Shown: positions 28,276 to 40,118 of the stretch, one piece after another
Layout of the letters: each line of letters opens with the position of its first letter
Numbering within the stretch: the first letter of the stretch is position 1
From: Zygnema cylindricum
Taxonomy: Eukaryota > Streptophyta > Zygnematophyceae > Zygnematales > Zygnemataceae
Assembly (NCBI GenBank): GCA_037447655.1
Contig: JBBHKE010001115.1
Span: 94,325-158,324, forward strand
Length of the DNA: 64,000 bases
Reading direction: 5' to 3'
Position numbers and translations under genes: made by a program
The notes under the pieces: model-generated
Told to the model about the DNA's origin: nothing
Databases searched by the model: none
Seen by the model: the letters and a program-made list of their open reading frames with translations, nothing else

Positions 28276-31200
28276 TTACATTATTGGCCTCGTAAAAGTT
28301 GTGCCATAGAAAATCAACTTGTCCTCACCACTAATGAGAGACATCCTATACTCGGTGTTAATGAGAAACATGCAGTCACTGTTTATGAGAGATATTCTAT
28401 CCTCAATGTTAATGAGAAAGATTCTTTCAGTACAGAAACGCGGAAGACTCTGATCAAAGATTTTGGCCTGCAAACAGAACACGAACCTCAGAATTTTCAC
28501 AGAGTCAATGTTCTCAATATTTATATGTTTTTCCGCAGGTTTACACTACTCTCTGCAGAAAAGAAACAGTTTTTCGGCTTAAGTTGTGGCTTTTCGCCAC
28601 AATATGTGATTGCCCCTGTGTACCGGAAATCTAAAAGAAAGTGTCGCAGTAGTGTTGTGCATCAGGTTTTTGCCTATCGCTAAATTTTTGATTTGATAAT
28701 CAAACAGCAAAGGGGCCTGGTATACTGCATAGAGAAGAATCAATTGTTATCACTGCTCTAAATATAGTACATACTACATAGTTTGTAACATCGTGCACCA
28801 CAATCGGGTCCAAACTACATAGCAAAGTACAGTACTCCGGTACGAACTACATAGCAGTAAAGTACTTTACTCTTTCCTTGAGTCAGCCCTTCATAGCAGT
28901 GAAGTTCTGTACAGTACTTCGGTCCAGACTCCATAGCCCTAAGGGTGCGTTTCCACCCGAACAGAAAGCTTTTCCTTACACTTTTTGTCGTATTTGTCAA
29001 CTTTTACGACAGCGTACCAAGAAAATTTCTGTTCCAACAGAAACGCCCCCAAAGAACAGAACCTAGCATCGATTTCTAAACACTTGGACACTTAGTTTGT
29101 AACCCTGAGGCAGGACATGTTTCCAGCCGATTGAAAGAGTCTGCTCTAAGCCCTAAATCACAAGAAAAGAGGTAACTGCTGTTAGCGCTCAACTTTCCAA
29201 AGTAAACCCTAAATACCCCTCTAAAAAAGAAAAACAGTTGATTATCGCAGTACTTTTTTGATCGATATATCAATGTCAGTGAATTATCGTGATATTTTTC
29301 TCTTCTACATATCAAACCAATATATGGATTACCAGTAAGAAGAAAAAGGTACATATCGATTATCAGTAAGAGGCTTGCCGATACACAACACTGTCTTAGA
29401 AACGCATTAACAATATCAAAGCACAAATTTTATAGTCCCGTGCAAATCCATGGGGGAAAATACAGAGAACCGCACATAAATTTCCGGCAAAACATACAGC
29501 CATAAAGTCACATCAACAAAATCAAAAAAAAAAAATAATAATAATAATAATAATAACACTTTTGAAGCACCCTCACAGTTTTCTACATTCCCTCTGAAAA
29601 AAACGCAATTATTATCAGTGTCAATCTCAAAGAAGCAGAAACTTACGTGTGCCCAAAATAAGCTCATGTTCTCCTTTTGATGAAAGCTATGCGTCAATTC
29701 CACCATTGTAAACCTGTTCATTGACAGCCGGCACTGCCACAATAATAGGAGTGGCATTTCTTGTTCCTGTGGTTTTTTCTTGCATGAGCTCCAGCATCCA
29801 TTCATAAACCTGCAACGGGGAAAACCTCTTCATTCTATTTCATTGCTCCAGTCCGAAACACACATATACATGACAAGGCGAGAAAACAAGGGGGAAAAGG
29901 GGAATCCAGCAAAGAAAGAATCGCTTGGAAAAAACTGAAACGAATTCAAATCTCTGAGAACGTCTCAAAAAAACCTTAGAGAAAAAAACACTTCCCACTT
30001 CAGAATTGGCAACTTCTGAAGGCAAATTTTGTCTGTTGCAACAGTAGTTTACAATGTTCATAGATTTTAGAGTAAATAGGTTATTGGTGTAAATGCGAAA
30101 TTATGTACTAGTTTAGTGTAGGGAGACGTGGCTGATTGTGTCCACTCCCTTACATGGAGTTAATGACACTATTCCATGATTTTTGGAAAAATAAATTCAC
30201 GACCGAAGTAGCGTTTTTGGCATTAAAGGGGTGGATACAGTGAAAGAATAAACACTATTAATACGGAAACAGACTCAATAGCACCAATTTATGGCTGTGA
30301 AGCGTGGCAGCACGCCGTCAGCTCCCGTATTCTTGGTATAACTATAAATATGTTAAGTGGCCCATAATGGAACACATCGCAAAACACAATTCATTGTGAA
30401 TTCTAACAAAATCTTGACACTAAACCTTCACTACCTGTAAAAGCGATGGGCGGTGTCATCACACACCTGGGCCAAACGATACTTGGGTTTCTCCAATCCT
30501 CCATCAGCTTGAAGAACTCCTGAACCCTGACATTCTGGGCAGAAGGGTCCTCCCATTTTCTGAGGCTTTGCAACCTCCCACAGATTCGGAGGATCCTTCA
30601 GTGACTGTCCGTCAGGAACAGGCACAATAGCCCAGCTGTCAGAGCTCGTGTTTGTTTCCAGCTTTCCTTCCTCATTGAGATTGACAGAATCTTCTCCTTC
30701 TGAAAGTAATGGACCAGAGGGAGCTGGGAGGGAAAGCATAGTAGACGAATCCTGCAAAATTGTTCCAGAGGAGGGATCTCCAGCCTCGAGGAGAAGGGGG
30801 GAGGAGGAGGGAGGCGAAGGGTCGGATGAAGTAGGGAGGGCGAATGAAGGAGGGGCTGATGAAGGAGGGGAGGCGGTTTGAATGCTGGATTTCCGAAGGC
30901 AGAGAGCAACCCAGTTGCAAAGACAGAGACTATGGAAGACATGGAACATCTGCATTCAGAGAACCAAGAGAAGAATGAAATAAAAAATGATGAAAAATAC
31001 AAGCATATGACTCAGTAAGAACAAATAAAAAGCAGAACTAAAGACAAATATAAGCAGCTGCCTTAGCATGCGATGAAGAAAACGGTCAATACAACATCTC
31101 TTTTCCATAGAAGTAAACCGAAGGTGTTTCATCCGTTCAGGAATTGTATTTCTGTTTCTACAGACCTCCGGTCTGAACTGGAATAATACCAATACAGACA

Positions 31201-34200
31201 TTAAGGGTTTATTCAGTAAATAAAGTCAAAAGAGCCAGGAGTAGGCAAACTCCCCATAAGAACAATGTAGAGTTTCCAAAGTAGTAAATAAAGTCAAAAT
31301 CTCCATATCATGATCAGGCTAAACTCACCCACAATAACCTTTGTATGAACAATATCTTCCATTCAGTAAATAAAGTCAAATATATCACGATTAGGCAAAC
31401 TCGACATACAAACAAATTACAGTTTTCAATTCACTAAATAAAGTGAAAAGCTCCATAAGATATGATGACGAGGTCAACTCACCCCCTGTTTATTCCTGCT
31501 GCTACACGCCAGCCTCTTCTCTCCCACATTTAACAATGCTGCCACTTCAACTCCAAGCTTCATCACCTTCCTACAAAGAAAACAGTGCCTTTCAAAGGAT
31601 CGTCGACTTCGTTCCCTGCCGGAACCTACTTTTGCTTGTCCACTCCCTGCAAAATCCTCCCCTCCCTCCTCCATTCCTTCCCCCCCTTTCTTTCCTCCTC
31701 TCAGGTTTGCTCTCTCTCTCGCTTGCCTCTTGAGACGCATGCCTCCCTGTCTTTGACCCTGGGATGACGCCATGGCAACCCCCCCTTGTTGCTGAGTCTC
31801 CTTTGCTGCCCGAGCTTCTCCATCAGACATAGCTTCTTTCTCATTATTATTATTGTTAGTATTATTGTTAGTATTGTTATAATTGTTATAATTGTTATTA
31901 TTGTTATTATTGTTATTATTACTAATCTTTTTGTCATTTGTAGCCATTGTAGACTCTTGCTTCGAATCAATATGACCTTCCCCAGCAGATGTCATGTCAG
32001 AATCGGCATCCTCCACATTATTTTGTGTAACAACACAAGTAATGTTGTTAGAGTGAATATCACTTGCATCAATACTATTCTGGTTCTGCCTTCCTCCTCC
32101 TCCTATGTAACCAGTCGGAGACTCTATTCTTTCACTATTGGAAGTTGCTGAGTGCTCCCCCCTTTCGTCCAAAACATCAACCAGCAAATTCAGATGATTT
32201 CCCTCCAAGTTTGTCCCTTTTTCTTCATTGCATATGTTGCAACGCTCATCCTCCACTAAGCTCCTTTCTCCGACGTCTTTCTGACGAATTTGTTTCAGTT
32301 GTTTGTCTTTGTTACCGCCAGCGTTGTTTTCGTTCCCTTTCTTCAATGGTTTGCTACCTGACTGCAGCAAAGGAGTCAAGCTTCCTCCTCGTCCAATCAT
32401 CTCATCGTACTTGAAAAGGACTAAAGCAAACTCCTGCTTTGCAACACTCCCCCTTCCTTTCCCACTCGCTTCCGTTCCTTCTGCCAAATACTCCGCCATC
32501 CCGTGCCTACCATCTCTACCTTCTCCCGCTGATTCCCCTTCCCTCTTCCACTTCTTCTGTGGAGAGCCCCTTTCCTCCTCTGATGACTCAAAAAACACCG
32601 CAACAGGACCTGTGTGCTCTTCCTCTCCACATAGAGTTTGTGGACGTTTGCTTTTTTTCTTCTTTTCCTTTTTCAACGACTTTACGGTTTCAGTTTCATC
32701 AACTTCTGGAATCAAAATCGGAGCAGGGTCATCAGCTTGCAGTTCATTCCCCATAACTTTTGCTTTCTTACCCTGCGTCTTCTTAGTCCGGCCCGTACAC
32801 TTTCCGCCACTACCTTCCAAAACCATCTCTTTTCTCTCTTCTACATCATCATTTCCGTCTCCTTTCTTTCCAGCTTTCCTCTTCCTCCTTTGCCCTACTG
32901 AATTTTTTTGGATCGCGGATGTTTCATTACGCCCAATGCTTGTCTTTCCTTCACTGACAAGCTGCAAATGGGTTTTATGTGCTCCATCTTGCGTACCTCC
33001 AGTCCCCTCCCTTCCCTCCCTTTGCAGAACAATTTCGCCAGTCTCACTTCCCTCCGGATTTGAAATCTCCCAACTTGATCTTGACCTCTGTTGCTTTTTT
33101 CTACCAGTAACAGAAGAGGGTAAAAAAATCGGAGGTGCAATCGTGACACGTAAATTATGTTGTCCCATTGGTCGATGAAGTCTTGGAGCTGAGTCTATTG
33201 GCACATCACGCTTTAACATATTTACACTTCCGGGTGGAGACGGGCCTCTATTACTCGACGGTCCAGATGATTCCAGCAATCGCATGTGTTTTTTCCCCCT
33301 CAAGTGATCAGCTAAAGTGTTGTCACTGTGGGCATATACCCTGGAAGAAAACATAGATGAGATATAAGATATTATAAGCATAAGATAAACAGAAGGTAAA
33401 TAAGCATAAGCATAATAAGAATAAAAATCACAAGCATAAGCATACGCATAAAATAGATAAGCATAAGCCTAATAAGCATAAGATAAATAACAAGCACAAG
33501 CACGAGATAAATCAGCAAAAGCATAATAAATAAATAACAAGCATAAGATAACAACGACACAACAAGAATAAAGTAGCAAGAAAAACAGCATAATACAGCA
33601 AGGAAATGATTTTTAGTCCTCCAGTTAGGGCATCCCCTCAAAATTGCAAACATCACGTCGATTGTCAGTTACTCAAACTGCAAACTCCGATCGTAAACTT
33701 CAAAGTGTACGTACTGTATTGCAAACTGACATCCAGATTATAAAAAAACGAATAGAGACATTCGGTCCTTTACTTTCAGGTGTGAAAAATAGCATTATTG
33801 AAGTCCAAGAATTAGAATCACCCATCTCGTCACAGCCTAATTGCAAAGAAACAATACCACAGTAACCAACCCTCCAACACTTGCAATAGTGCACAACACA
33901 ATAAAGGACAAAACAAAGGTCATGTCAATCAAGGACAAAAGAGCAAAACCAAAAACGTTGCTGAATTGCAAAGGAAATTCCTAAATGGTAAACTGAGATG
34001 TTCAAAACTGGAAGCAAGAGCTAAGCAGCAACGTCTAGATTGTAATAATATTGAACCTGGAACAGATTATTTCTCACAATCGAATCAATCAGTCATACCA
34101 TCATCAAAAGAATGGTATTAAACTTGGAGCAGGTATTTTCTTGCAATTAATGAGTCATGTCATCATTGTAACATCCTAACATATGATCATCATTATTATC

Positions 34201-34722
34201 ATATCATCGTATCATCATGTCATCGTCATATTATATGATATCATATCACATATCATCATACCATCGCAATATTATCATCGTCATCATCATATGCATGAAG
34301 ATCTATGGAAGAAAACCATCTTCTTACCTGCAAATTGAGCAGAAAAACACAACACGTTTCTTTTCCTGCAATACTTGTACCCCTTCATCTCGATATTTCT
34401 GCATTTCTGAAAGCAATGCCACCAAGGAAGCTTGCTTCGAGGCTTCCTTCCCTTCTGGAGCTCCCTTTCTTCCATCCTTAACTGAAGACGGGTTGGGCTT
34501 CAGAACCGGTTTCATCTGCAAGAAGCCAAAATTGCAAGACCATTGAACTGATTGAAAAATAAATAAACTCGTTCTTGTCAAAGGACAAATATTGTATCCA
34601 TTAATATGTCTCATGCCATAGCCTTGGAGATCCATCGTCCAACTCCAAACAAGAGTAAAGTTGAAAAGATACAGACTTACTGATCGGAATCCCATCAGGA
34701 GGCCCAAAGGCATACCGCCCAT
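28276..34722 (-). CDS. U1-type zinc finger and RING-like protein of unknown function, 6 exons, 985 aa
   Basis: Function unknown; likely nuclear from its Lys/Arg clusters (KKEKKKKSKRP, RRKRKAGKKG). Exons in gene order: 34722-34681, 34515-34328, 33340-31483, 30949-30435, 29809-29647, 28467-28276; phases close exactly. A U1-type C2H2 finger spans the exon 2/3 junction (CSIC, then HSDNTLADHLRGKKH, about residues 72-92). Exon 3 is a 619-codon low-complexity Lys/Glu/Ser-rich region with poly-Asn near residue 550. A Cys/His block follows: CFLCRK (about 662), ACSSRN, HVFHSLCLCNW, then FCPECQGSG (about 830), resembling a RING. I recall plant proteins with this layout, but no assigned role. The C-terminus has an 8-9 residue repeat. 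Uncertain parts are the ATG (an upstream exon is possible) and exon 5, where a second frame is also open. Confidence 0.7.
28328..28420 (-). repeat. short tandem repeat coding for the protein C-terminus
   Basis: TAATGAGA-type words recur at about 28332, 28359, 28383 and 28410 (steps 27, 24 and 27). On the minus strand they give a repeated peptide around INxEDRxSL / INTEYRMSL. Steps are multiples of three, so the frame is kept, which supports the exon. Confidence 0.7.
28651..29392. mobile_element. inverted-repeat element family C, about 740 bp, in last intron of the zinc-finger gene
   Basis: Ends are AGTGTTGTGCATC and GATACACAACACT. The right inner part (TACATATCGATTATCAGTAAGAGGCTTGCCGATACACAACACT, in pieces) closely resembles the right end at 63470-63524. 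Near its right end it is rich in ATCG/TATCG words. There is no coding capacity, so it is a non-autonomous DNA element. It contains a smaller element at 28943-29050. Confidence 0.55.
28943..29050. mobile_element. small MITE nested in element C
   Basis: Left end GGGTGCGTTTCC...AACAGAAA is answered by TTTCTGTTCC...GAAACGCCCCC on the right: 108 bp with about 25-bp imperfect inverted repeats. It is a different family from A and B. Confidence 0.55.
31843..31935 (-). repeat. ATT/AAT trinucleotide repeat coding for poly-Asn
   Basis: ATT/GTT/ATA triplets on the plus strand read as AAT/AAC with a few TAT/ACT on the minus strand, giving an Asn tract with Tyr and Thr interruptions inside exon 3 of the zinc-finger gene. 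Confidence 0.9.
33385..33600. repeat. degenerate (AAGCAT)n repeat in intron 2 of the zinc-finger gene
   Basis: AAGCATAAGCATAATAAG-type words repeat imperfectly over about 200 bp between exons 2 and 3. A second simple repeat of ATCATC words lies at about 34150-34300 in the same intron. Confidence 0.8.
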
Positions 34723-35988
34723 CCCTAAAAGGGTTAATAAAAAAATAATAGCAAAATAAGTGGATAACTAAAAATAATTGAACCAATTACAAAATAACTG
34801 CAGCAATGCAAAAATTCAGTACACGTACATTTTCTGCACACAACTCATTATTTTTGCTTAGAACTGGATTGATTTAATATGACAAAAAAAACAAGATCGG
34901 TTCATATATTTTTTACAGGCGTATCCTAAGTAATAAAACATAAAAACGTGCAAAATAACAAATTTTAAAAAGAGGAAAACACAGATTAAAAACACAGAAA
35001 ATGCAATATGAAACACTGCAGATAACTCTAATCAAATAAGTGGCCCAAAATGAGCAAAGTCATCCAACCCAAACTTAGGTTTTTGACATGGAATCCTACT
35101 TAACAATAATAATTGACTAACTTTAGTAACGATTACACTGGCATGCTCCTTCAAATGAAACTTATAAACGCATTATACAGAAGGGAAAGTGTACCTTTTG
35201 AAATAGGAAAAGTTCAGCAAGTCTAGTTGAAAATTCCTTCCATCATTTTAAATTTGCTTTTGGAACAAAATAGAGGATGAATGCTGTAAATCACAAAAAA
35301 CTAATTTATTAAGTCCCTATTGTACAAATAAATGGGCAAGACTGGAGATTTTACGGCTCAGATGGTTTGCTAAACCAGGGTTATTAAAAAATTTCACCGT
35401 ATTTAGGGGTTGTTTTAGAGTTATTTTTTACTGTTTTTCACCACAAAACCAATAAGGGTGATTTGAATCACAAAATAGATCAGAAAATTGAGTTTGAGTC
35501 TAACAAACTGCAACAAGGAGATGGTCCGAAACTAAAATAAAATCGTAAATGAGACTTTAAAGAAGTTGGGAGAAAGCTCATATTGATTCCTATGCTAAAT
35601 TTCGGCTGGTTCCAAAAATAGCCAGAACTTCCAAACAGGCTTTTGAGAAAGTAATGAACAAAAAGAGACATGGAAAGAAAATCTTCCATGGAATAGCTAC
35701 AAAAGAGGAGAAGTTCAACCACTATAGGGATCTTTCTAAGATCTTAAACAATTAATAGATGCAAAAATAAGTGGAATTTTTGAAATTTTCAAACTATTGA
35801 AACTGTTGTAGGCATTTCCCGCTCAGACATCAACCACAAAGTAAGTTCACTAAGTTCAAAATTAGCTTGACAGAATATTCGCATACGTCTTTCGGTTGGG
35901 CGTATGTACAAAAATGTACAAATATCATACGAATCTGTACGAATGTGAGAGAGAGTGTGATACTGTTCCGAACTGGCGGATTCGACGG
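34723..35988. other. AT-rich stretch upstream of the zinc-finger gene
   Basis: No gene recognised. Should hold the promoter or further 5' exons of the minus-strand zinc-finger gene. A CTCAGATGGTTTGCTAAACCA block near 35358 looks like a worn copy of the retroelement hairpin, so part may be element-derived. Confidence 0.45.
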
Positions 35989-36690
35989 CGGCCTTCTAAA
36001 AGATTCGACAATGGCTTCGGCGGCCTTCTAGAAGATTCGACAATGGCTTCCTGCTAGGGTCTTTCTCTCCTCCCTTTGTGTATCAGGCGCCAAATTTGGC
36101 GTGCGAAGGCTCCAACGAAAGTATTTTCAACGACCTTTCTATCTGTGCGAAAATCAGCGGCATTCTTCTTCTCGTTTTCTCTTAACCGGGTTTGTTAGTT
36201 TCGGCCGTTTTTCTTTTTTCCATTTACGGCCATCTCCTATCCTCTTTGCCGACTAATTTGGCGTGCGAGTAGCCAGCCATCAGGATTTTACTGTCTTCTT
36301 CCGTCAATTTCAGCCTGCGTTGCTAAGAATTGATTTTTACTCGGCGGCCTTCCTTCAGCCATCGCTTCCTGTTAGGGTTTTTTGCCCTTATCTTCGTGTA
36401 TCCAGCGCCAAATTTGGAGTGAGGGTACTCTAAAGAAAGCATTTTTCAAGACCTTTCTACTGGTGGGAAAATCAGCCCAAACCGTTTTCTCGTTTTTACT
36501 ATTTGGATTTGCCAATTTCGGCCGTTTTCCTTTCTTCGTTTTGTGCCTCCAACCACGTTTGCCGCCCAATTTGGCGTGCCATCAGTCAGCCATCCAGATT
36601 TCTGCAATTGCTGTTTTCATCCGTCAAAATCAGCTCGTTTTGTGGAGAATTGATTTTTCGTCTACGACCTTCCGGCATCCTCGACCATGG
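35989..36690 (+). repeat. tandem 5' monomers of non-LTR copy 1
   Basis: A unit of about 322 bp, from GGCGGCCTTC...ATGGCTTCCTGCTAGGG through GTGTATC-AGCGCCAAATTTGG to AATTGATTTTT, occurs at 36019-36342 and again at 36343-36663. A third partial unit starts near 36664, and a 30-bp partial unit precedes at 35989. Such monomers act as promoters in some non-LTR elements; here that is inferred. Confidence 0.75.
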
Positions 36691-37307
36691 CTCCTTGCTA
36701 AGCCTACTTGATTGGAGTTTTGAGTTTATTATCCTCTATTACCCCGGATCTCGTCCTCTATGGCCCCTCAAAAGCGGTGTGCGTCTCGCTCACCGTCTCC
36801 TTCTACTCTTGATTGCTTGCGATCGCGACTCGGCGACTCAGTTGAGCCCCCTCCCCCTCTCATGTCGAACTCCTAGGTTGAGCCTCTCCCTCATTTGTCT
36901 TCCCTTCCATTGGGCCATTTGCCAACATTGCACGTGCACCAAGACCCTCCCAAAACTACATCAGCTGCCACCAACTCAACCACACATGGGACCGTCAACC
37001 CACCACCGACAGCCACTCTTAATCTTATTCCATCCCCTTCCATAGAATATGCACTTCCCCACACTAGCCTTTATCGCCCTCCTCAGCTTCAGCCACAATC
37101 CCACCTTCCACTTTCTACCTCTCTTTCACCAATGCCATCATCACAACTCCCGCCTCCTCTTGGTGGTCCATTGATCCCAAACATGGGTCCATCAAGACAA
37201 GCATCACCTCCTCCACCTTCGGCCCCTTTATCTCCGACCCCTCTCATTCTGGAGACAACATTAACTCCAGTCCCCAGCAGGGGCCTTCTCGAGTCCCTTG
37301 CCCTAGG

Positions 37308-37385
37308 TATGGCAAGTTGTACGCCGCAAGGGCAAGTGTCACACGACATTCGAAAGCTTGCCCGAGGACCAAGGCCAACATTCCC
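37308..37385 (+). pseudogene. zinc-finger relic of non-LTR copy 1
   Basis: One frame reads CPRYGKLYAARASVTRHSK followed by ACP. This is a C-x2-C-x12-H-x4-C style finger in which the second Cys is Tyr (one base change from TGT). It is comparable to N-terminal fingers of R2-type elements. The surrounding long frame (36895-37491) is in another phase. Confidence 0.5.
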
Positions 37386-38189
37386 TTTTGTTCTCCTAAA
37401 CATCCTACACCCCCTCCAGCTCGTCGTCAGCCATCTCCTTCTGATTGACTGTTTGCTCGTCGCCTTGATGTTCTTGGGAGCTATCACTTAGGTTACCCGC
37501 GTCCGCGTCTTTACACACGTATCCCCTATCATCATCGGGAATCTATCCAAACGACTTTGCGAATTCCTTTGGATTTATTGGCTAGCAATGTTTCAAATGA
37601 AGTCGCATGACACCTTCTATTCATGTTTCCGCTTTGGGTTCAAATCCTGCCACCCAAGGGGGGTGCAAGTGGAGCTCGTGAGACGAGGGTTTAGTGCCAA
37701 CGTTTTCTTCGTGGCGATTGGGAGTCTTTACAACATGAACGCACAGATCGCGTTATTGGCCTTTATGTCTCACCTCCTCGAGGTCGCGCCCCATTACCAC
37801 GTTCTATCGCTCGACTGCACCGAGTTGTCCTCCTTCGTCGTTCAAGGGGATTTTTTCGGGTTGCGCGAGCTCTTCGGCCTTTCACAACCTCTCCATGTTC
37901 AAAGGCAACTTTTGACGCATATAGTTTGCTACATCTTTGCTGCACCCTCCTGCACCTGACGATATCCTCTCCTTTGTTGAAGTGTATGATCCTCTTGAAT
38001 CATTTGATTTGGATCGTGAAGCCTTGACCAAGGCGCTCATCAAGTTCCCCTCATCTTTCGGCGGGCGGTGTCTGTGGGATGGTTTATGAATTACTTCGTG
38101 ATATATTTCCTTCGAGACCCCTTCCCAAGGATTCGACCTTTTCTTTAAGGTAGCTGTCGAGGTGGCTCAGGACACATTCCCCATAGTGT

Positions 38190-39040
38190 TTTCCCCCTTC
38201 TTTATGTCGCTCAACTTGTGGCAATTTTTAAGCCTGTTAGGGGGATCCGTCCAATCGCTATTGGTGAAGTATTGTACCGCTTGGTGGCTCGTGCTATTTG
38301 CATTCAACTCCAAAGAGGGTTTCACGACCATTTTTCGCGTCATCAATTTAGAGTTACTATGAAAGAGGGTTGTGAGGAGGTTATCCATGGTTTGCGAACT
38401 GTTTTGGATCTTCATCCAAATTGGATGGTTCTTTAAGTAGATTTGGCTAACGTCTTCAATACCATTGATTGTAATGTTATTTTGCGAGAGTTACGACATG
38501 CATCTTCACCAATCAACCAATTGTTTCCTTTTGTTCAGGCTTTTTGTGCTCGGCCCAACTCGCTACTCATTCCTCTCGGGGGTCTTTTGGGTGAGGTTGC
38601 CACTTTAGAGTCCGCAACCAGCACTCGCCAAAGTGATTCTTTAGTGGCGTCTCTTTTTGCTTTGGCCCATCTTCAAACATTATGAGTGTCAACTACAGCC
38701 TTCCTAAGTTGTTTATTCCCTTCAATTGCGGATGACACGCATATCCTGGGTCCGCGCGATCAAGTTTTTTCTGCTGTCTCTCATTTTGAGGACCATCTTC
38801 ATCGAATTGGGCTCTCACTCAAAACATCTAAGTGTATGGCTTGGTGCCCACAAGGTTTGCCGTCGGATTGCCCGCTCCCAAGCGATTTTCGTCTTGCATC
38901 CCAAGATGATGGTATAAAGGCTTTTGATCGTCCGGAGGGGCCACTTGCTCGTCAACAAGCCAGCCTCCCAATCTCCAACGGCGGGCTAGGTTTGATTTCC
39001 GTGGCCAAAGTTGCACTAGCACCATATCTGGGTAGTTAGG
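38190..39040 (+). pseudogene. reverse transcriptase domain of non-LTR copy 1, broken
   Basis: Read in pieces. RPIAIGEVLYRLVAR and EEVIHGLRTVLDLHPNW are RT finger blocks. VDLANVFNTIDCNVILREL carries the first catalytic Asp, and SIADDTHILGPRD holds the ADD catalytic pair. Thumb-like text follows (LHRIGLSLKTSKCMAWCP). In-frame stops fall at 38434-38436 and 38683-38685, with frame changes elsewhere. Confidence 0.8.
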
Positions 39041-39469
39041 CCTTGGTGGTTCTTACCATCACTTCTCGTTTCATTGTGGATGATGACCCCATTCTGGCGA
39101 AGTTGTCTCTAAAGTGGAAGATGGGCTATTTCGATTTCAACAAGCTCTCTTTTCACTTCGTTCGCAACTACCTCCAAAAGCTCAAAACCAGGTTTCACCT
39201 TTTCAATCCCTCATGGCCGACATTAACTTCCAGCTTCAACAACGCATATTTGAGCAAGTGGCCGTCGCTGATTTTGCAACTCTCTAGGAGGCGCTACCTT
39301 TTGCTCAAGCGCGTGCTTGTTTACCTTCGTGTTAGGCGCCTAGGGCTGGTGCATGGCTACAAGCGACACCATTCTTTTCGCCACTTCGTTTATCACCTGA
39401 CCAATTCACTTCTGCAATACGCTTGCGGTTCGGTTTTCCTCACCCTCCGCTTTTAGGGGGGCTTCGGCG

Positions 39470-40118
39470 CATTTGCAACCAAACCATTGATGTTGAAGGA
39501 ATCCATTTGTTTCGTTGCTCGCATGGGGTGGAACAGACTGTTGCCCATGATTTAGTGCGAGATGCCATTGTTGCCATTGACGCTGAGGCAGGCTACACCG
39601 TCAAACGTAAGGTTTCCCATATTGTTCCACCTCGGCCCCAATCCAAAGGTGGTCGGAGCCCTCGGGTTGGCTTAGTTTTTCTTCATGGTACTTCGAGGAC
39701 ACTTAGCAATGTGGTCCTCACGGATCCAACTGGGTCACACATTTCATCTCGCGCAGCTTCGCATACAGGTGTGTCGGCTCGGGACGCAGCGGCTTCAAAG
39801 GAAAGAGACTACACTCACCGCGACCGGTCAAACAAGTTTGTTTCTTTTGCAGAGGAGATTTTTTAATCTTTGGACAAGTCTTTCAATGACTTACTTCGTC
39901 TGTGTGCAGAACAAACGTTTGAATCTCGGGATTCGGGGAGTCCTCTACCTTGTTTTTTGGTTTCGTTCTATCATCAACGTGTCTCAACTACACTTTAGCG
40001 GGCGCAAGTTGCTGCTCTCCTTCGTCGTAGCACACTAGCTGATGACAGGAGGGGTCTTCCCGTCCTTCCACCAAGGGACCCGATTCACATCCACGATCTC
40101 CGTGGCTGTGGACTTTAG
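39470..40118 (+). pseudogene. Cys/His block and restriction-like endonuclease domain of non-LTR copy 1
   Basis: C-x5-9-GIHLFRCSHGVEQTVAHDL is the Cys/His motif that precedes restriction-like endonuclease domains in non-LTR elements. Downstream, VKRKVSHIVPPRPQSKGG and RVGLVFLHGTSRTL fit the central strands of the nuclease. The inverted copy has Asp in the place of the Gly in RVGLVF, so the catalytic Asp seems lost here. A stop at 39864-39866 breaks the frame; the end reads DDRRGLPVLPPRDPIHIHDL and then RGCGL before the TAG at 40116. Confidence 0.65.

Noticed and set aside
29690-29809. Terminal exon reading VYEWMLELMQE and ending GGIDA-stop
   Set aside because: Plausible composition, but the preceding exon ends in the wrong phase for the good acceptor; kept only as an alternative frame.
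32303-33178. Plus-strand ORF of 291 codons
   Set aside because: Antisense shadow of exon 3 of the zinc-finger gene; its composition mirrors the Lys/Glu-rich sense strand.
33385-34300. Regular spacing of short repeats that could suggest a CRISPR-like array
   Set aside because: They are degenerate simple repeats (AAGCAT, ATCATC) in a plant intron, without unique spacers.
37089-37487. Minus-strand ORF of 132 codons within the non-LTR element
   Set aside because: Shadow of the Pro/Ser-rich N-terminal region of the element on the plus strand.
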